Positions 1-8,133 of a stretch of 21,561 nucleotides of DNA are shown piece after piece. How positions within the stretch are numbered: the stretch's first letter is position 1; each line of letters opens with the position of its first letter. The DNA is taken from positions 1 through 21,561 of the forward strand of contig CAZQTO010000024.1 of NCBI GenBank assembly GCA_964596375.1, written 5' to 3'. The DNA comes from UBA1543 sp964596375 (GTDB lineage Bacteria > Pseudomonadota > Zetaproteobacteria > Mariprofundales > Mariprofundaceae). The notes beneath the pieces were generated by a model that was not told the origin of the DNA, did not search any database, and was given only the letters and a program-made list of their open reading frames with translations. A program made the translations under genes and the position numbers.

Positions 1-1031
1 TAGAAGCTGATCATTTCTTCCAGTGACTTCGCCTTGATCTTCGAAGCATTGCCGGCAGAACCGAAGGCCTCAAAGCGTGCCTTGCAGATGTCCCTCATGG
101 CCGTCTTGGCTTCCTTGTAGAACTTGCGTGGATCGAAGTTCGACTTGTTCTGCTCAAGATGACGACGGATGGCACCTGTGGAGGCCATACGCAGATCGGT
201 ATCGATATTCACCTTGCGCACGCCGTGCTTGATGCCCTCAACGATTTCTTCAACAGGCACACCATAAGTTACGCCCATTTCACCACCAAACTCATTGATG
301 ATTTTCAGCCAGTCCTGCGGCACCGAGGAGGAGCCGTGCATGACCAGATGCGTGTTGGGAATACGTGCGTGAATTTCCTTCACGCGGTCAATGGCCAGGA
401 TGTCGCCTGTCGGCGGCTTGGTGAACTTGTATGCGCCGTGGCTGGTGCCGATGGCGATGGCCAGTGCATCCACACCGGTCTTCTCCACAAAGTCGGCAGC
501 CTCTTCCGGATCGGTCAGCAGCTGGGAATGATCCAGCACGCCTTCTGCACCGTGGCCGTCTTCTTCACCCATCATGCCGGTTTCCAGTGAGCCCAGGCAG
601 CCCAGTTCGCCTTCCACGGATACGCCGCCTGCATGGGCCATTTCGCAGACCTTGCGGGTGGTTTCAACATTGTACTCGTAGGAGGAAGGGGTCTTGCCAT
701 CGGCCATCAGGGAGCCGTCCATCATGACAGATGAAAAGCCGGACTGAATGGAACGCAGGCAGATTGCTGGCTCGGCACCATGATCCTGATGCATGACGAT
801 CGGGATATGCGGATACTGTTCGATTGCTGCCAGAATAAGGTGGCGCAGGAACGGTTCGCCGGCATAAGAGCGTGCTCCGGCCGAACCCTGCATGATGACC
901 GGGGAATTGGTTTCATCCGCGGCTTCCATGATGGCCTGAACCTGTTCCAGGTTGTTAACGTTGAATGCAGGCATGCCATAGCTATTCTCAGAAGCATGAT
1001 CCAGCAGTTGTCTCAGTGAAATTAGAGCCAT
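1..1031 (-). CDS. fba: Class II fructose-bisphosphate aldolase, 3' end cut by window edge
   Basis: Catalyses reversible condensation of dihydroxyacetone phosphate with glyceraldehyde 3-phosphate; members of this CbbA-type group also make sedoheptulose 1,7-bisphosphate in the Calvin cycle. My translation gives 343 residues before the window edge. The zinc-site motif HQDHG lies at residues 81-85, GELGCLGSLE at 141-150, GTSHGAYKF near 195, HGSSSVP near 232 and KVNIDTD near 273, all typical of class II enzymes. The family is about 350-360 residues long, so only some 10-15 C-terminal residues should be missing. The ATG is set by an AAGGAGGA ribosome site at 1037-1044, five bases upstream. It is the last visible gene of the tkt-gap-pgk-pyk-fba run, 73 bp after pyk. 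That gap contains a small perfect hairpin (1080-1093) but no terminator-like U-tract. Confidence 0.97.
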   Translation of the reverse strand, partial: MALISLRQLLDHASENSYGMPAFNVNNLEQVQAIMEAADETNSPVIMQGSAGARSYAGEPFLRHLILAAIEQYPHIPIVMHQDHGAEPAICLRSIQSGFSSVMMDGSLMADGKTPSSYEYNVETTRKVCEMAHAGGVSVEGELGCLGSLETGMMGEEDGHGAEGVLDHSQLLTDPEEAADFVEKTGVDALAIAIGTSHGAYKFTKPPTGDILAIDRVKEIHARIPNTHLVMHGSSSVPQDWLKIINEFGGEMGVTYGVPVEEIVEGIKHGVRKVNIDTDLRMASTGAIRRHLEQNKSNFDPRKFYKEAKTAMRDICKARFEAFGSAGNASKIKAKSLEEMISF

Positions 1032-1104
1032 TTTCTTCCTCCTTGGTGTATATATTGGGCTATTGCTGCCCAGTATGTTGGTCCTTCAGGACCGATAAAT
1101 CAAT

Positions 1105-2559
1105 TTATGCCTCAAATACGCTAGAAGCCTGCACGATCTTCATCGTGTTGGTTGCCCCGGCGGCACCCATCGGCGTACCCAGGGTCATGACCACAAGGTC
1201 GTCTTGTTCTACAAGCTTGTCGTAGAGCATAACGGCAATGGCATCCTTCGTAGCCCGTTGTGCATCTGCCGCGCCGTAATCACCGCGAATCGGCTTGGGA
1301 ATCACATTGCGGAACAATGTGACTCGTCCGGCTGTGGATTGCAGCGGCGTCAGGGCATAAATCGGCACCCTTGAAACGTGGCGTGACATAAACAGCACCG
1401 TATTGCCGCTTTGCGTAAAGGCGGCAATCGCCTTGATCGGCATGACATGGGATACTTCCATGGCCTGACGCGCAATGCATTCATCCACCGACTGCGGCGG
1501 ATAGCGCGGGTCGCGTGTCGTGGCTGAAGGCATCACCGGCTGTTTTTCCGTTTCAATGCAGGTGCGATGCATCGCCTCAACCGCTTCAATCGGATATTTG
1601 CCGGCCGCCGTTTCACCGGAAAGCATGATGGCATCGGTGCCGTCGAGTACGGCATTGGCCACGTCGTTGACTTCGGCACGGGTCGGGATCGGATTGTTGC
1701 ACATCGATTCCATCATCTGTGTGGCCACAATCACCGGCGTGTTGTGCTTGGGGGCCTCACGCAGTATGCGTTTCTGCACCGGCGGCACCGATGCATCGCC
1801 GATTTCAACACCGAGATCGCCGCGTGCCACCATGACAGCATCGGAGGCTTCAAGAATCGAGTCCAGGTTCTGCACTGCCTCGGCGCGTTCCACCTTGGCA
1901 ATCAGCCCGGCGTTGCTACCCTCTGCACGCACCAGCGAGCGCGCATAATCCATATCCGCGCCATCACGCGGGAAGGAGATGGCAATATAGTCCACGCCAA
2001 TGGCGCAGGCCGTTTTGATATCTTCCTTGTCCTTGTCGGTCAGGGCTGCTGCGGAAAGGCCGCCGCCGGCACGATTGATGCCTTTGTTATTGGACAACTC
2101 CCCGCCAATCACCACGGTGCAGTGAATCTCCTGCCCTCTGACTTCAACCACGTCCATGACAATCAGGCCGTCGTTGAGCAGCAGGCGGGCGCCGGCTTCA
2201 ACATCACCGACCAGTTCCTTGTAAGTAAGACCAACGCGCTCATCGGTGCCGTCATCAAGGCCAAGGGCACCATCAATGATAAAGCTCTGGCCCGGGGTCA
2301 GCATGGTTTTGCCTTTTTTGAACTTGCCGCAGCGAATCTTCGGGCCCTGCATGTCGGCAAGGATGCCAACACAAACGCCGTTCCTTTTGGCTGCAGCGCG
2401 CACATTTTCTGCCCGCATGCGATGTTCATCGGCCGTGCCGTGTGAAAAATTCAGACGGACGACATTAACGCCGGCCTTTATCAGCCGGTCCAGCACCTTC
2501 GGCGATTCGGAGGCGGGACCGAGCGTGGCTACAATTTTTGTTCTACGGAAAACTCCCAC
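1105..2559 (-). CDS. pyk: Pyruvate kinase
   Basis: Converts phosphoenolpyruvate and ADP to pyruvate and ATP in the cytoplasm. The 484-residue product has normal family length. It opens with the usual RRTKIVATLGPAS segment, followed by MQGPKIR (70-76, start of the B domain), catalytic AKVE (Lys222, Glu224), ARGDLGVEIG (245-254, metal-binding Asp) and the ATQMMESM...PTRAEVNDVANAV signature (279-304). The C-terminal allosteric domain is present. The start codon is GTG (2557-2559), overlapping the pgk stop codon by one base (TAGTG). A GAGGAG ribosome site lies about 11 bases upstream inside pgk, so translation is probably coupled to pgk. Its place between pgk and fba links it to the Calvin-cycle/glycolysis cluster, where it drains fixed carbon to pyruvate. 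Confidence 0.97.
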   Translation of the reverse strand: MGVFRRTKIVATLGPASESPKVLDRLIKAGVNVVRLNFSHGTADEHRMRAENVRAAAKRNGVCVGILADMQGPKIRCGKFKKGKTMLTPGQSFIIDGALGLDDGTDERVGLTYKELVGDVEAGARLLLNDGLIVMDVVEVRGQEIHCTVVIGGELSNNKGINRAGGGLSAAALTDKDKEDIKTACAIGVDYIAISFPRDGADMDYARSLVRAEGSNAGLIAKVERAEAVQNLDSILEASDAVMVARGDLGVEIGDASVPPVQKRILREAPKHNTPVIVATQMMESMCNNPIPTRAEVNDVANAVLDGTDAIMLSGETAAGKYPIEAVEAMHRTCIETEKQPVMPSATTRDPRYPPQSVDECIARQAMEVSHVMPIKAIAAFTQSGNTVLFMSRHVSRVPIYALTPLQSTAGRVTLFRNVIPKPIRGDYGAADAQRATKDAIAVMLYDKLVEQDDLVVMTLGTPMGAAGATNTMKIVQASSVFEA

Positions 2560-3737
2560 TAAGCGGCACGCTCCTCAAGCATGGCAACGGCAGGAAGCGT
2601 TTTACCCTCGAGGAATTCGAGGAAGGCGCCGCCGCCGGTGGAAATGTAGGAGACCTTGTCTTCAATGCCGTATTTATCCACGGCCGCCAGCGTGTCGCCG
2701 CCGCCGGCAATGGAGAAGCCTGCTGATTCGGCAATGGCCATGGAGATAGCCTTGGTGCCTTCGCCGAACTGATCGAATTCGAACACACCGACAGGGCCGT
2801 TCCAGACAATCGTGCCGGCATTCTTGATGATCTCGGCCAACACAGCCGCGGAATCAGGTCCGATATCGAAGATCATGTCGTCATCGAGGCACTCATCAGC
2901 AGCTTTCAGCGTTGCTGCTGCAGTCGGGGAGAACTCTTTGGCGCAAACGATGTCAGTTGGTACAGGAATGCTGCCGCCGCGCGATTCAGCATCGGCTGTC
3001 AGTTTCTTGCAGGTATCGATCAGGTCGGGCTCGTACAGAGACTTGCCGACAGGATAACCGGCTGCAGCAATAAATGTGTTGGCGATACCGCCACCCACAA
3101 CCAGCTGATCCACAATCTTGGAGAGTGACTCAAGCACGGTCAGCTTGGTGGAAACCTTGGAACCGCCGACAATGGCAACCATCGGGCGCTTCGGATTGTG
3201 CAGTGCCTTGCCCAGAGCTTCGAGCTCTGCAGCCAGCAGCGGGCCGGCACAGGCGACAGGCGCATACACGCCAGCCCCGTGGGTGGAGGCCTGAGCACGG
3301 TGTGCAGTACCAAAGGCGTCCATCACATAGATGTCGCACAGGGCTGCATATTTCCTGGAGAGAGCTTCTTCATTTTTCTTTTCGCCGGCATTAAAACGCA
3401 CGTTTTCCAGCAATACCACTTCGCCGTCGGCTACATCAAAACCACCATCAAGATAGTCGCGAATCAGACGCACAGGTTTGCCCAGCAGGGAGGAGAGGTG
3501 ATCAGCAACAGGCTTCAGAGAGTTCTCTTCGCTGAACTCGCCTTCGGTCGGACGGCCGACATGCGACATGAGCATCACCTTGGCGCCGGCATTGGCGGCA
3601 TGCGTGATGGTCGGCATGCTGGCGCGGATGCGGGCATCCGAAGTCACTTTACCATCTTTAATCGGAACGTTGAGGTCCTCGCGGATAAGCACGCGCTTAC
3701 CGGCCAGATCAAGATCAGTCATTTTAATTACAGACAT
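2559..3737 (-). CDS. pgk: Phosphoglycerate kinase
   Basis: Interconverts 3-phosphoglycerate + ATP with 1,3-bisphosphoglycerate + ADP, the second step of the reductive Calvin cycle and a reversible step of glycolysis. The 392-residue product has standard length and the expected motifs in order: REDLNVP near the N-terminus, SHVGRPTEG, LLENVRF, VGGSKVSTK, the WNGPVGVFE hinge region, and GGGDTLAAV plus STGGGAFLE at the nucleotide site. ATG at 3735-3737 is preceded by GGGAG seven bases away; a second in-frame ATG five codons later is possible but lacks its own ribosome site. It lies downstream of gap across a 171 bp spacer carrying a strong hairpin, and its stop codon overlaps the pyk start. Confidence 0.97.
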   Translation of the reverse strand: MSVIKMTDLDLAGKRVLIREDLNVPIKDGKVTSDARIRASMPTITHAANAGAKVMLMSHVGRPTEGEFSEENSLKPVADHLSSLLGKPVRLIRDYLDGGFDVADGEVVLLENVRFNAGEKKNEEALSRKYAALCDIYVMDAFGTAHRAQASTHGAGVYAPVACAGPLLAAELEALGKALHNPKRPMVAIVGGSKVSTKLTVLESLSKIVDQLVVGGGIANTFIAAAGYPVGKSLYEPDLIDTCKKLTADAESRGGSIPVPTDIVCAKEFSPTAAATLKAADECLDDDMIFDIGPDSAAVLAEIIKNAGTIVWNGPVGVFEFDQFGEGTKAISMAIAESAGFSIAGGGDTLAAVDKYGIEDKVSYISTGGGAFLEFLEGKTLPAVAMLEERAA

Positions 3738-3876
3738 GGTTCACTCCCTATGAATGAGTCGCTGGCATGCTTGTCACACAAAGTGGCAGGTTGATGACAT
3801 AGACTCTGATGTTAAACGCTAACGTTTGTCGCTACCGATCCGTTGGCTTGTTTGCCCGGGGGCCGGCAATGACAAA

Positions 3877-3899
3877 CGTGGGGGCTTTAAGCCCCCACG
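3877..3899 (-). terminator. GC-rich hairpin between gap and pgk (terminator or attenuator)
   Basis: A perfect 10 bp stem (CGTGGGGGCT / AGCCCCCACG) with a 3-base loop begins ten bases after the gap stop codon. On the minus strand it is followed by TTTGTC, a poor U-tract. It may terminate part of the gap transcripts, or protect the 3' end of a tkt-gap message. The 139 bp between it and pgk could hold a second promoter, but I see no convincing -35/-10 pair there. Confidence 0.6.
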
Positions 3900-3908
3900 C
3901 CTGATGCC

Positions 3909-4907
3909 TTACTTGGCGATATGACGAACCAGATTCATCATATTGCAGGTGTAGCCATACTCGTTGTCATACCAGGCAACCAGCTTCACGAAGGTGCCGT
4001 CGAGTGCGATACCAGCGCCTGCATCAAAGATGGAGGAGTTGCTTACGCCGCGGAAGTCGGTGGAAACAACCTTCTCGTCTGTATAGCCGAGGGTTCCTTT
4101 CATCTCGCCTTCAGAAGCCTTCTTCATGGCAGCGCAGATCTCTTCATAGGTGGCTGACTTCTCAAGTTCGCAGGTCAGATCGACCACGGAGACATCGGAA
4201 GTCGGCACGCGGAAGGCCATGCCGGTCAGCTTGCCGTTGAGCTCAGGAAGCACCACGCCCACAGCCTTGGCTGCGCCAGTGGAGGACGGAATGATGTTTT
4301 CCAGAATGCCGCGACCACCGCGCCAATCCTTGTTGGAAGGGCCATCAACAGTCTTCTGGGTAGCAGTAGCAGCATGAACGGTGGTCATCAGACCACGCAC
4401 GATGCCGAAGTTGTCGTTGATCACCTTGGCCATTGGAGCCAGGCAGTTGGTGGTGCAGGAAGCAGCAGATACGATGGTCTGTCCGGCATACTCGCTGTGG
4501 TTCACGCCATATACGAACATCGGTGTCTTATCCTTGGCAGGAGCTGACTGAACAACCTTCTTGGCACCAGCATTGATGTGGGCCTGGCAGGTTTCTGTGG
4601 TCAGGAAGAAGCCGGTGCAATCGATGACGATTTCTGCGCCAACTTCGTTCCACTTCAGGTTGGCCGGATCACGCTCGGCAGTCAGACGAATCTTCTTGCC
4701 GTTTACAACAAGGCTGTTGCCGTTGACAGACACATCACCGTTAAAACGTCCGTGCACGGAATCATACTTCAGCATGTATTCCAGGTAATCCGGGTCCAGC
4801 AAATCGTTAATGCCTACGACTTCCATGTCCGTGAAGTCTTTTGCGATTGCACGGAACACCATGCGGCCGATGCGGCCAAATCCATTAATACCAACTTTGA
4901 TTGTCAT
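3909..4907 (-). CDS. gap: Glyceraldehyde-3-phosphate dehydrogenase, type I
   Basis: Interconverts 1,3-bisphosphoglycerate and glyceraldehyde 3-phosphate. The 332-residue product has the Rossmann motif GINGFGRIGR at 6-15, nucleotide-proximal INDLLD at 33-38, catalytic Cys151 in SCTTNC, partner His178 in TTVHA, GAAKAVG in the phosphate-binding region and the C-terminal WYDNEYGY signature. Overall it resembles E. coli GapA. Asp35 in the N-terminal half suggests an NAD-preferring enzyme by family rule. The residue two before Ser150 is Ala (SAASC), where most relatives have Asn (SNASC). The start is ATG with GAGAGGAG just upstream. It sits only 29 bp downstream of tkt, consistent with co-transcription, and is followed by a hairpin. 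Confidence 0.97.
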   Translation of the reverse strand: MTIKVGINGFGRIGRMVFRAIAKDFTDMEVVGINDLLDPDYLEYMLKYDSVHGRFNGDVSVNGNSLVVNGKKIRLTAERDPANLKWNEVGAEIVIDCTGFFLTTETCQAHINAGAKKVVQSAPAKDKTPMFVYGVNHSEYAGQTIVSAASCTTNCLAPMAKVINDNFGIVRGLMTTVHAATATQKTVDGPSNKDWRGGRGILENIIPSSTGAAKAVGVVLPELNGKLTGMAFRVPTSDVSVVDLTCELEKSATYEEICAAMKKASEGEMKGTLGYTDEKVVSTDFRGVSNSSIFDAGAGIALDGTFVKLVAWYDNEYGYTCNMMNLVRHIAK

Positions 4908-4936
4908 ATTCTCTCCTCTCTCTGTGTGATTTTAAT

Positions 4937-6931
4937 TTAAGCTACTTCGTTGACCGCTGCGACAACTGCCTCAGTGGTAATGCCAAACAGTTTGTACAGT
5001 TCTCCGGCAGGAGCCGACTCACCGAAGGTGTCCATGCCGACAGCTTTGCCATTGAGTCCGATATACTTCGCCCAGAAGCCGGTGACGCCTGCTTCAACCG
5101 AAACACGTGCTGCCACGGCTGCCGGCAACACGGACTCTTTGTACGCGGCATCCTGTGCATCAAACGCATTGGTTGATGGCATGGAAACAACGCGAACGTT
5201 CTTCTTGCCTTCCAGGGCTGCAGCAGCTTCCATGGCCAGAGACACTTCAGAGCCGGTTGCGATGATGATGGCATCCGGTTTGCCTTTGCAATCCTTCAGA
5301 ATGTAACCACCGCGTTCGATCAACTTGATCTGTGCAGCGGTACGTTTCTGATGCGGCAGGTTCTGACGTGAGAAGACCAGCGAGCTCGGGCCAGTCTTGT
5401 TCTTGATGGCAACCTTCCACGCCACAGCTGATTCAACGGCATCGCAAGGGCGCCATACATCCATGTTCGGAATCATGCGCAGGGTTGCTGTCTGCTCAAC
5501 AGGCTGATGGGTAGGCCCATCCTCGCCCAGACCGATGGAGTCATGGGTGAATACTTCGATATGACGTACCTTCATCAAGGCAGCCATGCGCAGTGCATTA
5601 CGCGCATACTCGGAGAACATCAGGAAGGTTGCGCCGTAAGGAACGAAGCCGCCGTGCAGGGCGATACCATTGATCATGGCAGCCATGCCGAACTCACGTA
5701 CGCCGTAGTTCACATAGTTGCCGGCAGGATCCTTGATAACCGGTTTTGCGCCGGACCACAGGGTCAGGTTGGAACCGGCCAGGTCGGCAGAGCCGCCCAG
5801 GAATTCAGGGGTAATCTTGGCCAGGCCTTCGATGGCATTCTGCGAGGCCTTGCGTGATGCAATGTTTTCACCTTTGGCATCCACTGCAGCGATAAAGGCA
5901 TCAGCGCCAGCATCCCAGTCGGCAGCCAGCTCGCCCGTGATGCGGCGGGTAAATTCGGCCGCTTCAGCAGGGTAGGCAGCTGCATATGCAGCAAATCGCT
6001 TGTCCCATTCAGATTCAGCAGCTGCACCGGCTTCCTTGTTGTCCCAGCCTGCGTATACATCGGCGGGGATTTCAAATGGAGCAGGTTCCCAACCCAGTTC
6101 CTTGCGAACCAGTGCAATCTCTTCATCACCCAGAGCTGCGCCGTGGCAGTCATGCGTGCCGGCCTTGTTCGGGGAGCCGAAACCGATGATGGTCTTGCAG
6201 CAGATCATGGTTGGCTTGCTCTTCTCGGCACGGGCGGCCTCGATAGCCTTCTTGATTTCAACGGCATCATGGCCGTCCACATTGCGGATGACCTGCCAGC
6301 CATAGGCTTCGAAACGACCAGGGGTGTCGTCGGTGAACCAGCCTTCGACGTGACCGTCGATGGAGATACCGTTGTCATCCCAGAAGGCGATCAGCTTGCC
6401 CAGGCCCAGGGTGCCGGCCAGTGAGCAGGCTTCGTGGGAAATGCCTTCCATCAGGCAGCCGTCGCCGAGGAATACATAGGTGCTGTGGTCAACGATTTCG
6501 TGACCGGGTTTGTTGAACTGAGCTGCCAGCGTCTTCTCGGCCAGTGCCATGCCGACACCGTTGGTGATGCCCTGGCCCAGCGGGCCGGTGGTGGTCTCAA
6601 CGCCTGGTGCATAACCGTACTCAGGGTGGCCCGGTGTGCGTGAATGCAGCTGACGGAATTGTTTCAGATCATCCATGGACAGGTCGTAACCGGTCAGGTG
6701 AAGCAGGGAGTAGATAAGCATTGAGCCATGGCCATTGGACAGGATGAAGCGGTCGCGATCAGCCCATTTCGGGTTGGTCGGATTGTGCTGCATGTAGTCG
6801 TTCCAGAGGACTTCGGCGATATCCGCCATGCCCATTGGTGCGCCCGGATGTCCGGAATTTGCTTTCTGAACGCTATCCATTGCGAGTGCGCGAACGGCGT
6901 TGGCCAAGTGTCTACGGCTGCTATTACTCAT
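4937..6931 (-). CDS. tkt: Transketolase
   Basis: A thiamine-diphosphate enzyme that moves two-carbon units between sugar phosphates in the Calvin cycle and non-oxidative pentose phosphate pathway. I chose ATG at 6929-6931 because AAGGGGA lies seven bases upstream; an in-frame start 13 codons earlier would add an atypical N-terminus. The resulting 664 residues match the E. coli enzyme in length. Visible motifs are SGHPGAPMG (26-34), LSNGHGS (65-71, His68), the TPP-binding GDGCLMEG (156-163) through DDNGISIDG (185-193), VREFGM with catalytic Glu413, and GLGEDGPTHQPVEQ (467-480) with His475. It is the first gene after the AT-rich 143 bp spacer downstream of glpX, and probably heads a tkt-gap transcript. 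Confidence 0.97.
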   Translation of the reverse strand: MSNSSRRHLANAVRALAMDSVQKANSGHPGAPMGMADIAEVLWNDYMQHNPTNPKWADRDRFILSNGHGSMLIYSLLHLTGYDLSMDDLKQFRQLHSRTPGHPEYGYAPGVETTTGPLGQGITNGVGMALAEKTLAAQFNKPGHEIVDHSTYVFLGDGCLMEGISHEACSLAGTLGLGKLIAFWDDNGISIDGHVEGWFTDDTPGRFEAYGWQVIRNVDGHDAVEIKKAIEAARAEKSKPTMICCKTIIGFGSPNKAGTHDCHGAALGDEEIALVRKELGWEPAPFEIPADVYAGWDNKEAGAAAESEWDKRFAAYAAAYPAEAAEFTRRITGELAADWDAGADAFIAAVDAKGENIASRKASQNAIEGLAKITPEFLGGSADLAGSNLTLWSGAKPVIKDPAGNYVNYGVREFGMAAMINGIALHGGFVPYGATFLMFSEYARNALRMAALMKVRHIEVFTHDSIGLGEDGPTHQPVEQTATLRMIPNMDVWRPCDAVESAVAWKVAIKNKTGPSSLVFSRQNLPHQKRTAAQIKLIERGGYILKDCKGKPDAIIIATGSEVSLAMEAAAALEGKKNVRVVSMPSTNAFDAQDAAYKESVLPAAVAARVSVEAGVTGFWAKYIGLNGKAVGMDTFGESAPAGELYKLFGITTEAVVAAVNEVA

Positions 6932-7074
6932 GTACTTTCCCCTTGTTTTCAATTTGTGAGATTGCCACAAATATGAATGCTATTTATTTAATATATAAAA
7001 TCTAATCATCGTTTATTATGCTTGGTATAAGAAAACCTTATGCCGTAGCTGTCTCGAGCGGTGATTTAACCCCT
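6932..7074 (-). promoter_or_regulatory. AT-rich tkt upstream region with an inverted repeat
   Basis: This spacer between glpX and tkt is markedly AT-rich around 6970-7020, unlike its surroundings. A perfect dyad, ATTTGTG-N7-CACAAAT, lies at 6952-6972, about 20 bases upstream of the tkt start codon. It could be an operator or a weak stem in the 5' leader. I could not fit it to a known box: its 7-base spacer does not match the CRP/FNR N6 or N4 spacing, and it is not a clear CbbR site. No single -35/-10 pair stands out. Confidence 0.4.
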
Positions 7075-8028
7075 CTAGACGTGAAGCGTTGTCTGTACGT
7101 GACGAATATTGCCGATGCCGCCGTCAAGCACCACGGTGTCGGTGGTCATGAACTTACCGTAGGTGTCGTGGCCTGTTTTCACATGGCGCACATAGGCACC
7201 TGAAGTCAGGCCGGTGGCGATAAACAGGCAGTCGTCGGAGGTGACCAGTTCATCACGTGAAATGATGCGCTTGGTATCGATCCCTTCCTTCTTGCACAGC
7301 TCAATCTCGAAATCCTTTTGTGGAGCCATGCGGCCGAACATTTCAGCACCCATGGCGCGTGCAGCGCAGGCGGTGACAATACCTTCCGGTGTGCCGCCGA
7401 TACCGAACAGAGCATCCGAGCCCATATTCAGCACAGCCTGAATGGCACCATTCACATCGCCATCGGTAGCCAGGCGAATCTTGGCGCCGGCAGCATAGAT
7501 CTCTTTCATCATTTGCTGATGGCGCGGCTTGTCGAGGATGAAAATCTTCAGCTCGCCCATTTCCTTGCCCAAGGCATCGGCAAGCTGTTGCAGGCGAACT
7601 GCAATCGGGGCTTCTGCGTCGATCTTGCCGCGCGCAGCCTTCGGGTAAACCTGTTTATCCATGTAGAAGCAGGAGCCGGGGCGGTACATTGTGCCCTCGG
7701 GAGCGGCCGCCAGTGTTACGATAGAGCCGGGCATATCCTTGGCGAAAAGGTTGGTGCCTTCAATCGGGTCCACGGCGATATCCACGCCAATGCCTTCACC
7801 TGTGCCAACGGGTTCGTCATCGTAAAGGGCCGGAGCCTCGTCCTTGGCGCCTTCACCAATAACGATCACGCCTCTCATTTTAACCTCATTGATGCGCTTG
7901 CGCATGGCATCAACAGCCAGGCCGTCGCCTTCATCTTTCTGGCCGGAGCCGACAAATGGCGCGCATGCTCGGGCTGCTGCTTCGCAGACCTCTACCAAAT
8001 CAATTTTAAGGTTGCTTACCTTGCCCAT
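7075..8028 (-). CDS. glpX: Class II fructose-1,6-bisphosphatase (GlpX type)
   Basis: Hydrolyses fructose 1,6-bisphosphate to fructose 6-phosphate; some autotroph homologues also act on sedoheptulose 1,7-bisphosphate. I start it at ATG 8026-8028 because GGGAGG ends five bases upstream; the in-frame TTG one codon earlier is too close to that site. The 317 residues include GEGAKDEAP (59-67), the Li-sensitive phosphatase signature DPIEGTNL (87-94), GGTPEGIVTA and a C-terminal GGIGNIRHV. These are diagnostic of GlpX rather than class I Fbp. It lies 105 bp downstream of the IMPase-family gene and 143 bp upstream of tkt, all on one strand, placing it in the sugar-phosphate regeneration arm of the Calvin cycle or gluconeogenesis. 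Confidence 0.95.
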   Translation of the reverse strand: MGKVSNLKIDLVEVCEAAARACAPFVGSGQKDEGDGLAVDAMRKRINEVKMRGVIVIGEGAKDEAPALYDDEPVGTGEGIGVDIAVDPIEGTNLFAKDMPGSIVTLAAAPEGTMYRPGSCFYMDKQVYPKAARGKIDAEAPIAVRLQQLADALGKEMGELKIFILDKPRHQQMMKEIYAAGAKIRLATDGDVNGAIQAVLNMGSDALFGIGGTPEGIVTACAARAMGAEMFGRMAPQKDFEIELCKKEGIDTKRIISRDELVTSDDCLFIATGLTSGAYVRHVKTGHDTYGKFMTTDTVVLDGGIGNIRHVQTTLHV

Positions 8029-8133
8029 CAAACCCTCCCGGTCGAATATCTTCCGCTATGCGGAGCGGCATCTTAGCTGAAAAATACCTCCAAGGCGACC
8101 CCAAATATAGGTGTGGGTTCTTCGATTAGAAAC

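Noticed and set aside
1080..1093. Small hairpin GGTCC-TTCA-GGACC between pyk and fba
   Set aside because: Only a 5 bp stem with no U-tract on either side; too weak to call a terminator.
1567..2445. 292-codon plus-strand frame inside pyk
   Set aside because: Shadow of pyk; rich in His/Arg with no family resemblance. The same applies to long plus-strand frames inside pgk, glpX, glgA (14625-15443) and the ROK kinase gene.
6932..6970. Longer transketolase N-terminus starting at 6970
   Set aside because: The extra 13 residues are atypical, and the ATG at 6931 has the better ribosome site (AAGGGGA at seven bases).
7024..7044. Hairpin GGTATAAG-AAAAC-CTTATGCC downstream of glpX as a terminator
   Set aside because: On the minus strand the stem contains a C-A mismatch and is not followed by a U-tract.
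8006..8071. Short 21-codon frame overlapping the glpX start, a possible leader peptide
   Set aside because: No ribosome site at a workable distance from its ATG, and no regulatory codon run or terminator structure.
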